Shown here: positions 46,402-54,056 of the stretch, in pieces
How positions within the stretch are numbered: position 1 is the stretch's first letter
How the letters are laid out: each line of letters starts with the position of its first letter
Origin: Thermotogaceae bacterium
GTDB lineage: Bacteria > Thermotogota > Thermotogae > Thermotogales > Thermotogaceae
Length of the DNA: 54,056 bases
Direction: 5' to 3'
Assembly (NCBI GenBank): GCA_015489065.1
Contig: WGAO01000021.1
Location: forward strand, 1 to 54,056
Notes under the pieces: model-generated
The model's input: the letters and a program-made list of their open reading frames with translations, nothing else
The model's database searches: none
Told to the model about the DNA's origin: nothing
Program-made: the position numbers and the translations under genes

Positions 46402-46431
46402 AATGGTGAGCCATCGCGGCTCACCATTTTT
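46402..46431. terminator. Bidirectional terminator between the secreted protein gene and adh
   Basis: AATGGTGAGCC-ATCGC-GGCTCACCATT, a perfect 11-bp stem with TTTT on the right and an A-rich tract (TTAATTAATAGA) on the left. It serves the plus-strand gene well and can also stop the minus-strand gal/adh transcript. Confidence 0.92.
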
Positions 46432-46444
46432 CATTATCCATATC

Positions 46445-47617
46445 TCACCACGCCATTTCGTATATTTTCACAAAATCTTCTACTTTGGGATTTCCGGGAG
46501 TCATCTCAGCAAGCTCTTTGAACATTTTGTAAACCACTTTAGCCATCTCTTCGAAGTCATCCTTGGATATACCAAGCTCTCTTATCGGTACGTTGCATCT
46601 GAATACCTCCTGAAATTCCCATAGCTTCTTTATAGCAAGTGTTGCGGCTCTCTTATCGTTGTACTCGATCACCCCGAAGACTTCTCTTCCGAATATCGCT
46701 ATTCTTTCGTAAGCGTGATCGTATATGTACTCAAGAAAAGATGGTCCGAGTGTGCAAAGTCCGAGCCCGTGGGTTACCTTTTCGTTGAAACCGCTCAGTC
46801 CATGCTCAAGTGCGTGGTTTATCACAACTCCCGTGAGTGTCTCGGTTATTCCCGCTTCTGTGCTCGCCCATGCGAGCTCAGTCCTAGCTTCGATATTGCT
46901 TCCGTTTTCATAGGCAACTCTCAAATTTGACGCGACTCTTTTCATCGAATCAATTGCGAGTACATCGGAGTACGGATAAGCGTTTACATTCAAGAAAGCT
47001 TCGAGCGAGTGATAGAAAGCATCCATCGATGTATAGGCAGTCTGGTCTGGCGGCAGGGTTACCATCGTCTCTGGATCGACTATGGAAACTTTCGGGAAAG
47101 TCAGCTCTCCGAATCCCTGTCCTAGTTTCTCCTTGGTCTTTCTGTTAGTTATAACCATGAACGGATCAGCTTCTGTTCCAGTTCCGTGGGTCGTCGGAAT
47201 TGCGACTATTGGAAGCGCGCATTGGGGCTTTTTTGCTTTCCCAACCCTCGTGTAGTCCCAGTAGCTTCCACCACTGCAAGCTGTAATTGAAATAGCTTTT
47301 GAGCTATCTATTGCGCTCCCGCCGCCAAGCCCGATTATGAGATCGACATCTTCTTTTTTTGCTATTTCTGCTCCTTCGTCCACGATCTCCAGTATTGGAT
47401 TGGGTATGACCTTGTCAAAAACGATCGAATCAATTCCGGTATCTTTAAGGAGTTTAACAACTCTGTCGAGAAGACCAGATTTTTTCGTGCTGCTTCTTCC
47501 AGTAACTATCATCGCTTTCTTTCCCATACCCTTAACATGTTTCGGAAGGTCGTTAACTCTTCCCTTTCCAAAGACTATCTTTGTAGGCAGAAAAGCCTCA
47601 AATGAATACACAATCAA
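46445..47617 (-). CDS. Iron-containing alcohol dehydrogenase
   Basis: A 390-aa group III NAD(P)-dependent dehydrogenase. Nucleotide-binding GLGGGSAIDSSKAI is followed by the metal ligands: Asp and His in SMDAFYHSLEAF, then two His in NHALEHGLSGFNEKVTHGLG. The physiological substrate (alcohol or aldehyde) is unknown. It starts at a TTG inside a TTGA overlap with the galK stop, so it belongs to the galactose operon. An in-frame GTG at 47611 is an alternative start. A redox-sink role during sugar fermentation is plausible. Confidence 0.93.
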   Translation of the reverse strand: MIVYSFEAFLPTKIVFGKGRVNDLPKHVKGMGKKAMIVTGRSSTKKSGLLDRVVKLLKDTGIDSIVFDKVIPNPILEIVDEGAEIAKKEDVDLIIGLGGGSAIDSSKAISITACSGGSYWDYTRVGKAKKPQCALPIVAIPTTHGTGTEADPFMVITNRKTKEKLGQGFGELTFPKVSIVDPETMVTLPPDQTAYTSMDAFYHSLEAFLNVNAYPYSDVLAIDSMKRVASNLRVAYENGSNIEARTELAWASTEAGITETLTGVVINHALEHGLSGFNEKVTHGLGLCTLGPSFLEYIYDHAYERIAIFGREVFGVIEYNDKRAATLAIKKLWEFQEVFRCNVPIRELGISKDDFEEMAKVVYKMFKELAEMTPGNPKVEDFVKIYEMAW

Positions 47618-48672
47618 TCCCTCCCTTCAATTCTCGCTCCATCATCACTCTCTATCATCATCAGAGTTGGCTTTGTTTTGAAAGCTTTAAAGTATTCATC
47701 GCTCATCTTTTTGAAGATCCTTTTTATTTTTTCTTCTCTATCTAAGACCAGGACATTTCCTCCAAATCCCCCACCAATCATTCTCGCTCCGATGATTCCG
47801 TTTTTCTTCAAAAATTCCACTATGAAGTCTGTCTCATCGCACGATACTTCGTAAAGCTCTGAAAGACTCTCGTGAGATTCGTAAAGGAGCTCTCCCAGAT
47901 CTTTCATTTTTCCAGATCTTAAAAACTCCGCTGCCCTTACGACTCTTTTTGTCTCTTCCAGAACATGAATTGCCCGCTTTTTGAGAACGGTATCGCTGAT
48001 CTTTTCTAAATCTTTTATTTTCACATCTCTGTATGAAGATTTTTTCAATATTTCAAGAACTCTTCTTGTTTCCTCTCTCCTTTTGTTGTACTCGCCGGAG
48101 GATAGGGAATGCTTGACTTTGGAATCTATTAAAGCGAACGATAAGCCATTTAGATTGAGAGGTATGTATTCATGGGTAATCTTCATAGTGTCAAGGAGCA
48201 TTGCTTGCCCTTTCCTTGAAAATACTGCAGTATACTGATCCATTACCCCGCACTGAACACCGACGAAATTTCTCTCAGCTCTTACTGAAATGTTGACTAT
48301 ATCCATCTTGCCTAGTTTGAGATTCAGGAGTTCTGAGATCGCGAAAGCGACTGCCGTCTCAAGAGCTGCCGAGCTTGAAAGTCCGCTTCCAGCTGGAAGA
48401 TCGCTCCAGATTTTTATTTCAACAGGTGGTACTTTAAACCCCGACGATTCCAACTCTTTCAGAACCCCGGTAACATAATCTGTCCACTTCCCGGTTTTTT
48501 TAAGGCTAGATATCTCTACTCTACCATAGCCCCTTGAAGAGATAACGAATTTCTCAGATCGTTTTGCATCAACCCAAGTTCTTTTACTTATAGCGAATGG
48601 AAGAACAAATCCGTCGTTGTAATCGACATGTTCACCTATTATGTTTACTCTTCCTGGAGATGATACGGTCAA
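47614..48672 (-). CDS. galK: Galactokinase
   Basis: A 352-aa GHMP kinase that phosphorylates galactose to galactose-1-phosphate. Motifs: VSSPGRVNIIGEHVDYNDGF (galactokinase signature), LPAGSGLSSSAALE (ATP-binding), and GGGFGGN. The ORF track begins 63 nt too early. The TTG at 48672 follows GGGAGGTG and overlaps the galT stop as TTGA. Confidence 0.96.
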   Translation of the reverse strand: MTVSSPGRVNIIGEHVDYNDGFVLPFAISKRTWVDAKRSEKFVISSRGYGRVEISSLKKTGKWTDYVTGVLKELESSGFKVPPVEIKIWSDLPAGSGLSSSAALETAVAFAISELLNLKLGKMDIVNISVRAERNFVGVQCGVMDQYTAVFSRKGQAMLLDTMKITHEYIPLNLNGLSFALIDSKVKHSLSSGEYNKRREETRRVLEILKKSSYRDVKIKDLEKISDTVLKKRAIHVLEETKRVVRAAEFLRSGKMKDLGELLYESHESLSELYEVSCDETDFIVEFLKKNGIIGARMIGGGFGGNVLVLDREEKIKRIFKKMSDEYFKAFKTKPTLMMIESDDGARIEGRD

Positions 48673-49616
48673 ATCTTCACCTCCCGCAGCTTTTGGGCGG
48701 CTTCCTCTGGTGCTACGGGATTTATGAAAGTCCATGTTCCAGTCTCAACACTCGCCATCCATTTGAGTTTATCCTTGTCTCTTTTTGGTGGATTGAATTC
48801 TATGTGAAAGTGAAAGAAATGATCTACATCTTCTTTGGGTGGAGCCTGAAAGAGCATCATCATGTATGGAAACTCCTGATCGAAGAGTTTATCGTATTTC
48901 ATCACTATTGTTTTTATAGAATCTGCAAGATCTGACTCTTCTTTCTCTGATAACTCCAGTATTGTACTGATGTGCCTTTTTGGATATATGTGAACTTCGT
49001 ACGGAAATCTTGCGTAAAACGGCACGATGGCAATGAAGGATTCATTTTCATAGACTGTCCTCTCGCCAGGTTCGCTACTTATCACCTCGCATATAGGGCA
49101 TTTCTTTCTTTCTTCATACCACTTCCTCATGGCTTCTATCTTTAGCTCAATCCTCTTTGGTATAAATGGAAACGCGTATATCTGGCCATGTGGATGGGAA
49201 AGGGACGCTCCTACTTCTTTTCCGCGGTTCTCAAATATGAACACATATTCGACAAAACTCAATTCAAACAGATCCCTTGTTCTGTCTTTCCAGACGCTGA
49301 CAAGTTTTTTGATCTGATATAAGGGCATTTTGGGTATAGAAGAATCGTGATCTTTCGTGTAAACAACAACCTCGCACACGCCAAAAGCTCTTTCCTTTTT
49401 GAAGATCCCTCTAGATTCAACTTCTGGTGGGTTCTTTAAAAGTGACGGATATCTGTTCTCAAAGACCGCTATGTCGTATTCACTTATGTCCTGAAATTCT
49501 AATCCTCCAGGGCATATCGGGCATTCTACGCTCGATGGTCTTACCGGCCTTTTCTGAGTGGCTGTTGATACTATCACCCACTCGCCAGTGAGCGGATTGA
49601 AACGAAGCTCTTGCAT
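48669..49616 (-). CDS. galT: Galactose-1-phosphate uridylyltransferase
   Basis: A 315-aa HIT-superfamily enzyme that exchanges UMP between UDP-glucose and galactose-1-phosphate. The active-site HPHGQ is present (LSHPHGQIYAF). Possible zinc ligands are in CPICPGG and CPICEV. The C-terminal HFHIEFNPPKRDKDKLK is typical. It overlaps galA by 1 nt (TGATG). Confidence 0.96.
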   Translation of the reverse strand: MQELRFNPLTGEWVIVSTATQKRPVRPSSVECPICPGGLEFQDISEYDIAVFENRYPSLLKNPPEVESRGIFKKERAFGVCEVVVYTKDHDSSIPKMPLYQIKKLVSVWKDRTRDLFELSFVEYVFIFENRGKEVGASLSHPHGQIYAFPFIPKRIELKIEAMRKWYEERKKCPICEVISSEPGERTVYENESFIAIVPFYARFPYEVHIYPKRHISTILELSEKEESDLADSIKTIVMKYDKLFDQEFPYMMMLFQAPPKEDVDHFFHFHIEFNPPKRDKDKLKWMASVETGTWTFINPVAPEEAAQKLREVKI

Positions 49617-51238
49617 CAGAAAACCTCCCCATAGAAGTAGAAATTTCTACCATTATCTTTAACCATTACTCTTCTATCTATTTTTGAATGATTGTCAAAA
49701 TTCAGCTTGTATTTTGATTCCTTGAGATCTACTACAAGATGTATATTCCCAGAATTGGATCCCCTGGAAGTTATTTCATATCTCATGGAGGTGTCCATTA
49801 TATTCTCGACTCGCGGTTTTCCGCCAGATAGAGATATGGTTTTCTCCAAAAGATCCTTTTCACTCTCAGACAATTTTCTAAGATCATCACTCAAAAATAT
49901 CATGTTATCAAGCGTTCCAGAAGTGATCGCGTAGATCTCTCTCTGCTCTTTTGAGATATTGGAATCTTTTCTGAGAATCAGACAATCCGGATCGTTATGC
50001 CACAGTCTTTTATGGAAGAAATATCTCGTTATATCGTTTCTGAGAGCGTATTTTGCAGAGATCCCTTCATCCTTTGCTTCCCAATAAGGTGCTGTATCCT
50101 CGCTCACTCGCATCCCGTCAACAAATCCTGTGGATGGTATCAGCGGCGCTCCGCATCCTAAGATAAAAGCATCTTTGGTTGCTTTTCTTATGGCTTTCAT
50201 TCCTCTTCTGTAAGAAATTATCGGAGATTCCGATCTTTTTCTCTCACCTGGTATCGCACCTGAGAAGAGAAAATCTATTTTGAAGAACCTATATCCCATC
50301 TTTCTCAAATTTGAGAATAGATCATTCAGCCAATTCAGGACTTCTTCGTTTGAGAGATCAAGAGCGTATATGTTTTTTCCCCAATTTTTGTATGCAATCT
50401 TGGGCTTTCCGTTCTCTTTAACAACCCAATCTGGATGCTCTTTAAAGAGCTTTGAAGTTTCCGAGACGCTGAAAGGAGCCACCCATATGCCGGGTTTGAA
50501 GCCTTTTCTCTTTATGACTTCGGCCATATCCGACACGCTTGGAAATCCTGCTCTTGTATCAAGCCAATCTCCTATATCTGCCTCGTAGGAGTCATCTATT
50601 TGAAAAATCTCTATAGGGAAATCCTTGGCTTTTTCCAAATTCGTCAGAACATCCGACCATTCAAGATCTGAAAAATACTGGTACCAGCTGCTCCAGCCAA
50701 TTGGTTTTTTCTTTTCCAATTTGACTGAGTTATCTTTTGCTATCATTCTGGCATAGAGTTCAAGAAGAAGCGGCGTATCACCCTCGTTGAGAACGATAAG
50801 TGGTTCGATTGGAATTTCGTTTTCAAAATTCGAGTCGAAATAGTCCAGATACGCAACTATTTGATCGCCATCAATCTCGAAATACGGATGGGCGAATCTG
50901 GAGGATAAAAAGCCGATAACGATTCCATTGGACGCTACCAAATAATCTGAAAGGTGATTCTCACTCAGAGCTGGTGTGTCTTTGTACTTCCAATCTCTAA
51001 TCTTGAACGAGTGATTTTTCGTATCGATAACTTTGAATGGGCTCCAAGACTGCCAACCTCCTGCAAGAGCTTTCCTTGGTGCATCTATTCTGAGGATTTC
51101 CAATTTTTCGGGTTTTCCCTTGATATATCCTTTTACTACAAAACCAAGATGGATTTTTTCAACGCTCCAAATGGCGCTATATTTTTTATCAGATAGCGAA
51201 AAAAATCCCTCTGAAATCTTCCTTCTGAAAATCCACAA
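49616..51238 (-). CDS. galA: Alpha-galactosidase, GH36 (TmGalA-like)
   Basis: A 540-aa cytoplasmic retaining alpha-galactosidase that releases galactose from melibiose or raffinose-type sugars. The barrel begins at PIGWSSWYQYFSDLEW. The probable nucleophile is Asp322 in FFKIDFLF, and the acid/base is Asp381 in MRVSEDTAPYW, by analogy to T. maritima GalA. There is no signal peptide, so substrates must be imported. The TTG start has AGGAGG at 8 nt. It is the first gene of galA-galT-galK-adh and diverges from a sugar transporter. Confidence 0.93.
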   Translation of the reverse strand: MWIFRRKISEGFFSLSDKKYSAIWSVEKIHLGFVVKGYIKGKPEKLEILRIDAPRKALAGGWQSWSPFKVIDTKNHSFKIRDWKYKDTPALSENHLSDYLVASNGIVIGFLSSRFAHPYFEIDGDQIVAYLDYFDSNFENEIPIEPLIVLNEGDTPLLLELYARMIAKDNSVKLEKKKPIGWSSWYQYFSDLEWSDVLTNLEKAKDFPIEIFQIDDSYEADIGDWLDTRAGFPSVSDMAEVIKRKGFKPGIWVAPFSVSETSKLFKEHPDWVVKENGKPKIAYKNWGKNIYALDLSNEEVLNWLNDLFSNLRKMGYRFFKIDFLFSGAIPGERKRSESPIISYRRGMKAIRKATKDAFILGCGAPLIPSTGFVDGMRVSEDTAPYWEAKDEGISAKYALRNDITRYFFHKRLWHNDPDCLILRKDSNISKEQREIYAITSGTLDNMIFLSDDLRKLSESEKDLLEKTISLSGGKPRVENIMDTSMRYEITSRGSNSGNIHLVVDLKESKYKLNFDNHSKIDRRVMVKDNGRNFYFYGEVF

Positions 51239-51290
51239 AATACCTACCTCCTAGAGTTTGCTCTTAGTTTGTATTAATAATTTGAAATTT

Positions 51291-51317
51291 TTTACACGAA
51301 CTTCAAAGTTATATAAT
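51291..51317 (+). promoter_or_regulatory. Promoter of the sugar transporter
   Basis: A perfect TATAAT (51312-51317) with TTTACA (51291-51296) 15 nt upstream; TTTTTA two positions earlier gives 17 nt. The leader to the GTG start is about 60 nt. Confidence 0.6.
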
Positions 51318-51334
51318 CATTTCTGGAAAGATTA
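51314..51334. promoter_or_regulatory. Candidate repressor operator at the transporter start site
   Basis: TAATCATTTCTGGAAAGATTA is an imperfect palindrome (8 of 10 pairs match) that overlaps the -10 and the expected +1. The size and symmetry suit a LacI- or ROK-type regulator. A second inverted pair, TTTGAA/TTCAAA (51281-51286 and 51302-51307), lies just upstream, in the galA leader direction. Confidence 0.45.
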
Positions 51335-51382
51335 TAGCGCTTCATGCGAAACACAAAAAAACTTTTGGGGAGGTGTGGAGTT

Positions 51383-52636
51383 GTGAGGAAATTTCTGACG
51401 GTTCTTCTGGTAGGTGTGTTTTTCTTTGCCGGTGCATTGTGGGCTAAGGAGAATGCGCTTGAGATATTCAGCTGGTGGACTGGTGGAGGAGAAGAAGAGG
51501 GACTTATGGCTTTGTTCGATCTGTTCCATAAGTACTATCCGGATGTCAAGATAATCAACGCAGCTGTGGCAGGTGGAGCTGGAACAAACGCCAAGGCAGT
51601 TCTTAAAACAAGAATGCTTGGAGGAAACCCACCAGACTCGTTCCAAGTTCATGCTGGTATGGAGCTCATAGATACTTATGTCATTCCTGGAATGATGGAG
51701 CCGGTAACTTGGATACTTAAGGATATGAACGCGCTCGATAAATTTCCAAAAGCGATACTGGATATGTGCAGCTACAAAGGAGAGGTTTATTCAATACCGG
51801 TCAATGTTCACAGAGCGAATGTTGTTTTCTACAACAAAAAGATCGCTGCTCAGATAGGAATGGAGCAGCCACCACAAACCTGGCACGGATTTGTAGAGTA
51901 CTTGAAAAGAGCTAAAGAGAAAGGATATGTTGGGCTTGCTCTCGGAGATAAGAACAAATGGACAGCGCTTCATCTCTTCGAGAGTTTGATGCTCGCTGAG
52001 CTTGGCCCAGATGCTTACAATGGACTTTGGAAAGGAAAGACTTCTTTCAACAACACCGCTATAAAGAGGGCTCTTGAAATCATGAAAGAAATGCTCGATT
52101 ACATAAACTCAGATCATGCTGCTATGACCTGGCAGGATGCGGTTAGGTTGGTCTATGAGGGTAAAGCTTTAGCAACGGTCATGGGAGATTGGGCGGAAGG
52201 CTACCTCAAAACGCTTGGCTGGACACCTGGAGTTGAATTCGGATGGTTCGCACTTCCAGGGACCCAGGATGCATTCATGGTAGTCTCTGATACTTTTGGT
52301 CTTCCGAAAGGTGCTCCCCACAGACAGAACGCTATAAGATGGCTCAAGCTCATAGCTTCAAGAGAAGCTCAGGATGTCTTCAACCCGATCAAGGGATCGA
52401 TACCAGCAAGGCTTGACGCTGACAAGAGCAAGTACGATGTCTACCTGAGATGGTCAATGAACGACTTCGCCACTAAGAAACTCACACCATCCATAATTCA
52501 CGGATCTGCTGCTCCAGAGAGCTTCTCTGCGGCTCTTATGGATGCCATAGATGAGTTTGTTACAACAAGAGATGTAGATAAGACTTTCAAGAAGATACTG
52601 ATGATAGCAGAAGACAACGATTACAATGTAAAGTGA
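51383..52636 (+). CDS. ABC transporter sugar-binding protein (glucose/galactose-type)
   Basis: A 417-aa extracytoplasmic binding protein of the family-1 sugar type. Signal peptide (FLTVLLVGVFFFAGALWA) without a lipobox. It begins LEIFSWWTGGGEEEGLMALF, then TRMLGGNPPDSFQVHAGMEL, resembling the glucose/galactose-binding protein of Thermus. The GTG at 51383 (GGGGAGG, 9 nt) is chosen over the ORF-track ATG. Galactose or a galactoside is the likely ligand, from the divergent galA operon. A hairpin separates it from the permease genes. Confidence 0.92.
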   Translation: MRKFLTVLLVGVFFFAGALWAKENALEIFSWWTGGGEEEGLMALFDLFHKYYPDVKIINAAVAGGAGTNAKAVLKTRMLGGNPPDSFQVHAGMELIDTYVIPGMMEPVTWILKDMNALDKFPKAILDMCSYKGEVYSIPVNVHRANVVFYNKKIAAQIGMEQPPQTWHGFVEYLKRAKEKGYVGLALGDKNKWTALHLFESLMLAELGPDAYNGLWKGKTSFNNTAIKRALEIMKEMLDYINSDHAAMTWQDAVRLVYEGKALATVMGDWAEGYLKTLGWTPGVEFGWFALPGTQDAFMVVSDTFGLPKGAPHRQNAIRWLKLIASREAQDVFNPIKGSIPARLDADKSKYDVYLRWSMNDFATKKLTPSIIHGSAAPESFSAALMDAIDEFVTTRDVDKTFKKILMIAEDNDYNVK

Positions 52637-52658
52637 AGCGGTATTTGTTGTAGAATTC

Positions 52659-52686
52659 AAAGGGAGGGGACCTTTCCCCTCCCTTT
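52659..52686 (+). terminator. Intercistronic hairpin (partial terminator/mRNA stabiliser) after the binding-protein gene
   Basis: AAAGGGAGGGGA-CCTT-TCCCCTCCCTTT, a perfect 12-bp stem with loop CCTT, 22 nt after the stop and 23 nt before the permease ATG. Only a short, mixed tail (CTGCG) follows, so transcription probably continues part of the time. This would keep the binding protein more abundant than the permeases. Confidence 0.8.
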
Positions 52687-52709
52687 CTGCGAGATTGGAG
52701 GGATACTCC

Positions 52710-53630
52710 ATGAAAAAGGAGATACTGATAGGTCTTCTGGTGATTCTTCCTTCGATAATAGCCATAGCTATATTTGTTTATGGATTTATATTCTGGACGG
52801 TCAGAGTTTCGACATCCAATTGGAACAGCTTCTCTTCACTTCTCAGGGGTGAGTACCATTTCGTTGGATTGAGAAATTACAAAAGACTTTTCCAGGATGA
52901 TAGATTTATAAAGGATCTGTGGAATACACTTTTTTTCACACTGTTTTTTTTGATAGGTTCAATGAGTATAGGTCTTCTTCTTGCAGTCTTAGTTGACAAA
53001 GGACTGAAAGGATCACAGTTTTTCCAAAACATATATCTTTTCCCCATGGCGATATCCTTCGTGGTCACTGGAACAGTTTGGCGTTGGATATTCGCACCTG
53101 GAATAATCCCAAGTGATCCCCAAGGAGTGAATCTCCTTCTGAAAAAGATGGGGCTCGATCATCTCATGTGGGGTTGGTATACGAGCACAGAGCATATAGG
53201 ACCTTTCAATCTCGCTCTCATCCCGGTGATAATAGCCGCGGTTTGGCAGATGTCTGGCTACACGATGGCTATGTACCTTGCAGGTTTGAGAGGAATTCCT
53301 GTCGATATAGAAGAAGCTGCCAAAGTTGATGGTGCATCTGATTGGCAGGTCTTCTGGAGAATAAAGTTTCCTCTCTTGAAGCCTATAACTCTGAGCGCGA
53401 TGATAATACTTGGGCATATATCCTTAAAGATATTCGATCTCGTATTTGCTATGACCGGGAGCGGCCCCGGATTCGTTACGGATATGCCATCCATATACAT
53501 GTTCGAGCTCACATTCAGAAGCAACAGATACGCGAGAGGCTCTGCTATATCGATAATAATGCTTCTAATGGTAGCAGTTGTCATAGTGCCGTACCTAGTC
53601 AGTTCTATGAAAGAGGAGGTAAGACGATGA
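52710..53630 (+). CDS. ABC sugar transporter permease, MalF/UgpA type
   Basis: A 306-aa inner-membrane permease with about six helices. The ATPase-contact EAA loop is DIEEAAKVDGASDWQVFWRIKFPLL. The ATG at 52710 (GGAGGG, 7 nt) replaces the ORF-track start, which lies at the end of the hairpin. It overlaps the second permease by 4 nt (ATGA). Confidence 0.94.
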   Translation: MKKEILIGLLVILPSIIAIAIFVYGFIFWTVRVSTSNWNSFSSLLRGEYHFVGLRNYKRLFQDDRFIKDLWNTLFFTLFFLIGSMSIGLLLAVLVDKGLKGSQFFQNIYLFPMAISFVVTGTVWRWIFAPGIIPSDPQGVNLLLKKMGLDHLMWGWYTSTEHIGPFNLALIPVIIAAVWQMSGYTMAMYLAGLRGIPVDIEEAAKVDGASDWQVFWRIKFPLLKPITLSAMIILGHISLKIFDLVFAMTGSGPGFVTDMPSIYMFELTFRSNRYARGSAISIIMLLMVAVVIVPYLVSSMKEEVRR

Positions 53631-54056
53631 AAAAACTCATCACCTATCTGATAATGATATTCTTCGCTATTTATTACCTCCTCCCAATGTATGTCCTGAT
53701 AACTACATCTTTCAAGCCTCTATCTGAAGTTGGAATATCAACGATGTGGAATCCACCAAAGCACTGGTCGTTTGAGGGGTTTAAGAAAGCTTTCTCAAAG
53801 ATAGGTGGAAATTTGAAGAACAGCTTCTACCTGACTATCCCCGCAACTCTGATATCCGCATTCCTTGGATCAATAAACGGGTATGTCTTCTCAAAAGTCA
53901 GGTTCAAAGGGGATAAGCTCATATTTACCCTTGTGCTCTTTGGGATGTTCATACCATACCAAAGTGTTCTCTTTCCTCTCATAAGGTTTCTCCAATCGAT
54001 AAAACTTTATGGATCAATAGCAGGATTGATACTTGTTCATGTGATATACGGTATAC
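53627..54056 (+). CDS. ABC sugar transporter permease, MalG/UgpE type (partial, cut by window end)
   Basis: Not in the ORF track because it runs off the window. The 143 readable codons begin MKKLITYLIMIFFAIYYLLP, followed by TTSFKPLSEV and PPKHWSFEGFKKAFSK, then KNSFYLTIPATLISAFLGSI. This is the typical N-terminal half of the second sugar permease. The EAA loop lies beyond the edge. The start follows AGAGGAGG and overlaps the first permease (ATGA). The ATPase is expected downstream or elsewhere. Confidence 0.93.
   Translation, partial: MKKLITYLIMIFFAIYYLLPMYVLITTSFKPLSEVGISTMWNPPKHWSFEGFKKAFSKIGGNLKNSFYLTIPATLISAFLGSINGYVFSKVRFKGDKLIFTLVLFGMFIPYQSVLFPLIRFLQSIKLYGSIAGLILVHVIYGI

Noticed and set aside
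51239-51300. Clear promoter for galA on the minus strand
   Set aside because: Only weak pairs such as TTCGTG/TTAATA could be built, so I did not list it as a feature, although a promoter must exist in this gap.

Overview
The window looks like a chromosomal piece of a Thermotogota bacterium outside the genus Thermotoga itself. Base composition is moderate to AT-rich, gene spacing is very tight, and TTG and GTG starts are frequent. Many blocks match Thermotoga maritima neighbourhoods as I remember them: CheX followed by the F-type ATP synthase operon, DUF59-prmC, galA-galT-galK, and the TM1112-like cupin. This assignment is inferred from protein content; no search was run. Nearly all of the window is core or ordinary metabolic sequence. 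I see no phage, IS element, CRISPR array or integrated island.

Layout. (1) 1-429: AT-rich non-coding region with two nested inverted repeats, then + strand genes to 8116: alaS, a stand-alone B12-binding subunit, a DppA-type D-aminopeptidase, a Nudix hydrolase, a small unknown protein, fliS, a GNAT protein and dnaA. (2) 8113-16453, minus strand: yceD(DUF177)-rpmF-plsX-pfkB kinase-[rpmH inside rnpA]-yidD-yidC-jag-cupin, preceded by an orphan LivK-type binding protein and a rubrerythrin/mini-AOR pair. (3) 16566-26420, plus strand: cheX, atpZ, atpI, atpBEFHAGDC, degV, a TPR protein and a prepilin peptidase. (4) 26407-35455, minus strand: recJ-ruvX-tRNA-Arg(CCG)-cDPG-synthetase-like GTPase; a large lipoprotein with a beta-barrel-like partner; a thiamine-binding-fold protein with a methyltransferase. 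(5) 35559-37677, plus strand: macrodomain, unknown, DUF59, prmC. (6) 37669-41011, minus strand: frr-uppS-cdsA-barrel protein. (7) 41135-46394, plus strand: GAF-repeat protein, a 5'-nucleotidase carrying a LysM insertion, and a large secreted protein of unknown family. (8) 46445-54056: divergent galactoside locus. galA-galT-galK-adh lie on minus; a sugar-binding protein and two permeases lie on plus, the last cut by the window edge.

The most notable item is an unannotated rpmH (ribosomal protein L34, 44 codons). It lies completely inside the N-terminal part of rnpA in another frame, with start codons four nucleotides apart and one shared Shine-Dalgarno. This is the architecture described for Thermus. 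Other points of interest are a two-carboxylate (Na+-type) ATP synthase c subunit paired with an epsilon subunit lacking its C-terminal helices; a half-length AOR-like protein coupled to rubrerythrin; a LysM-like module inside the phosphatase domain of the 5'-nucleotidase; and a tRNA-Arg whose 5' acceptor strand contains the ruvX stop codon.

Genes are packed with ATGA, TGATG and especially TTGA stop/start overlaps. This points to widespread translational coupling. Several starts in the ORF track were moved to the codon that has a Shine-Dalgarno at proper spacing.
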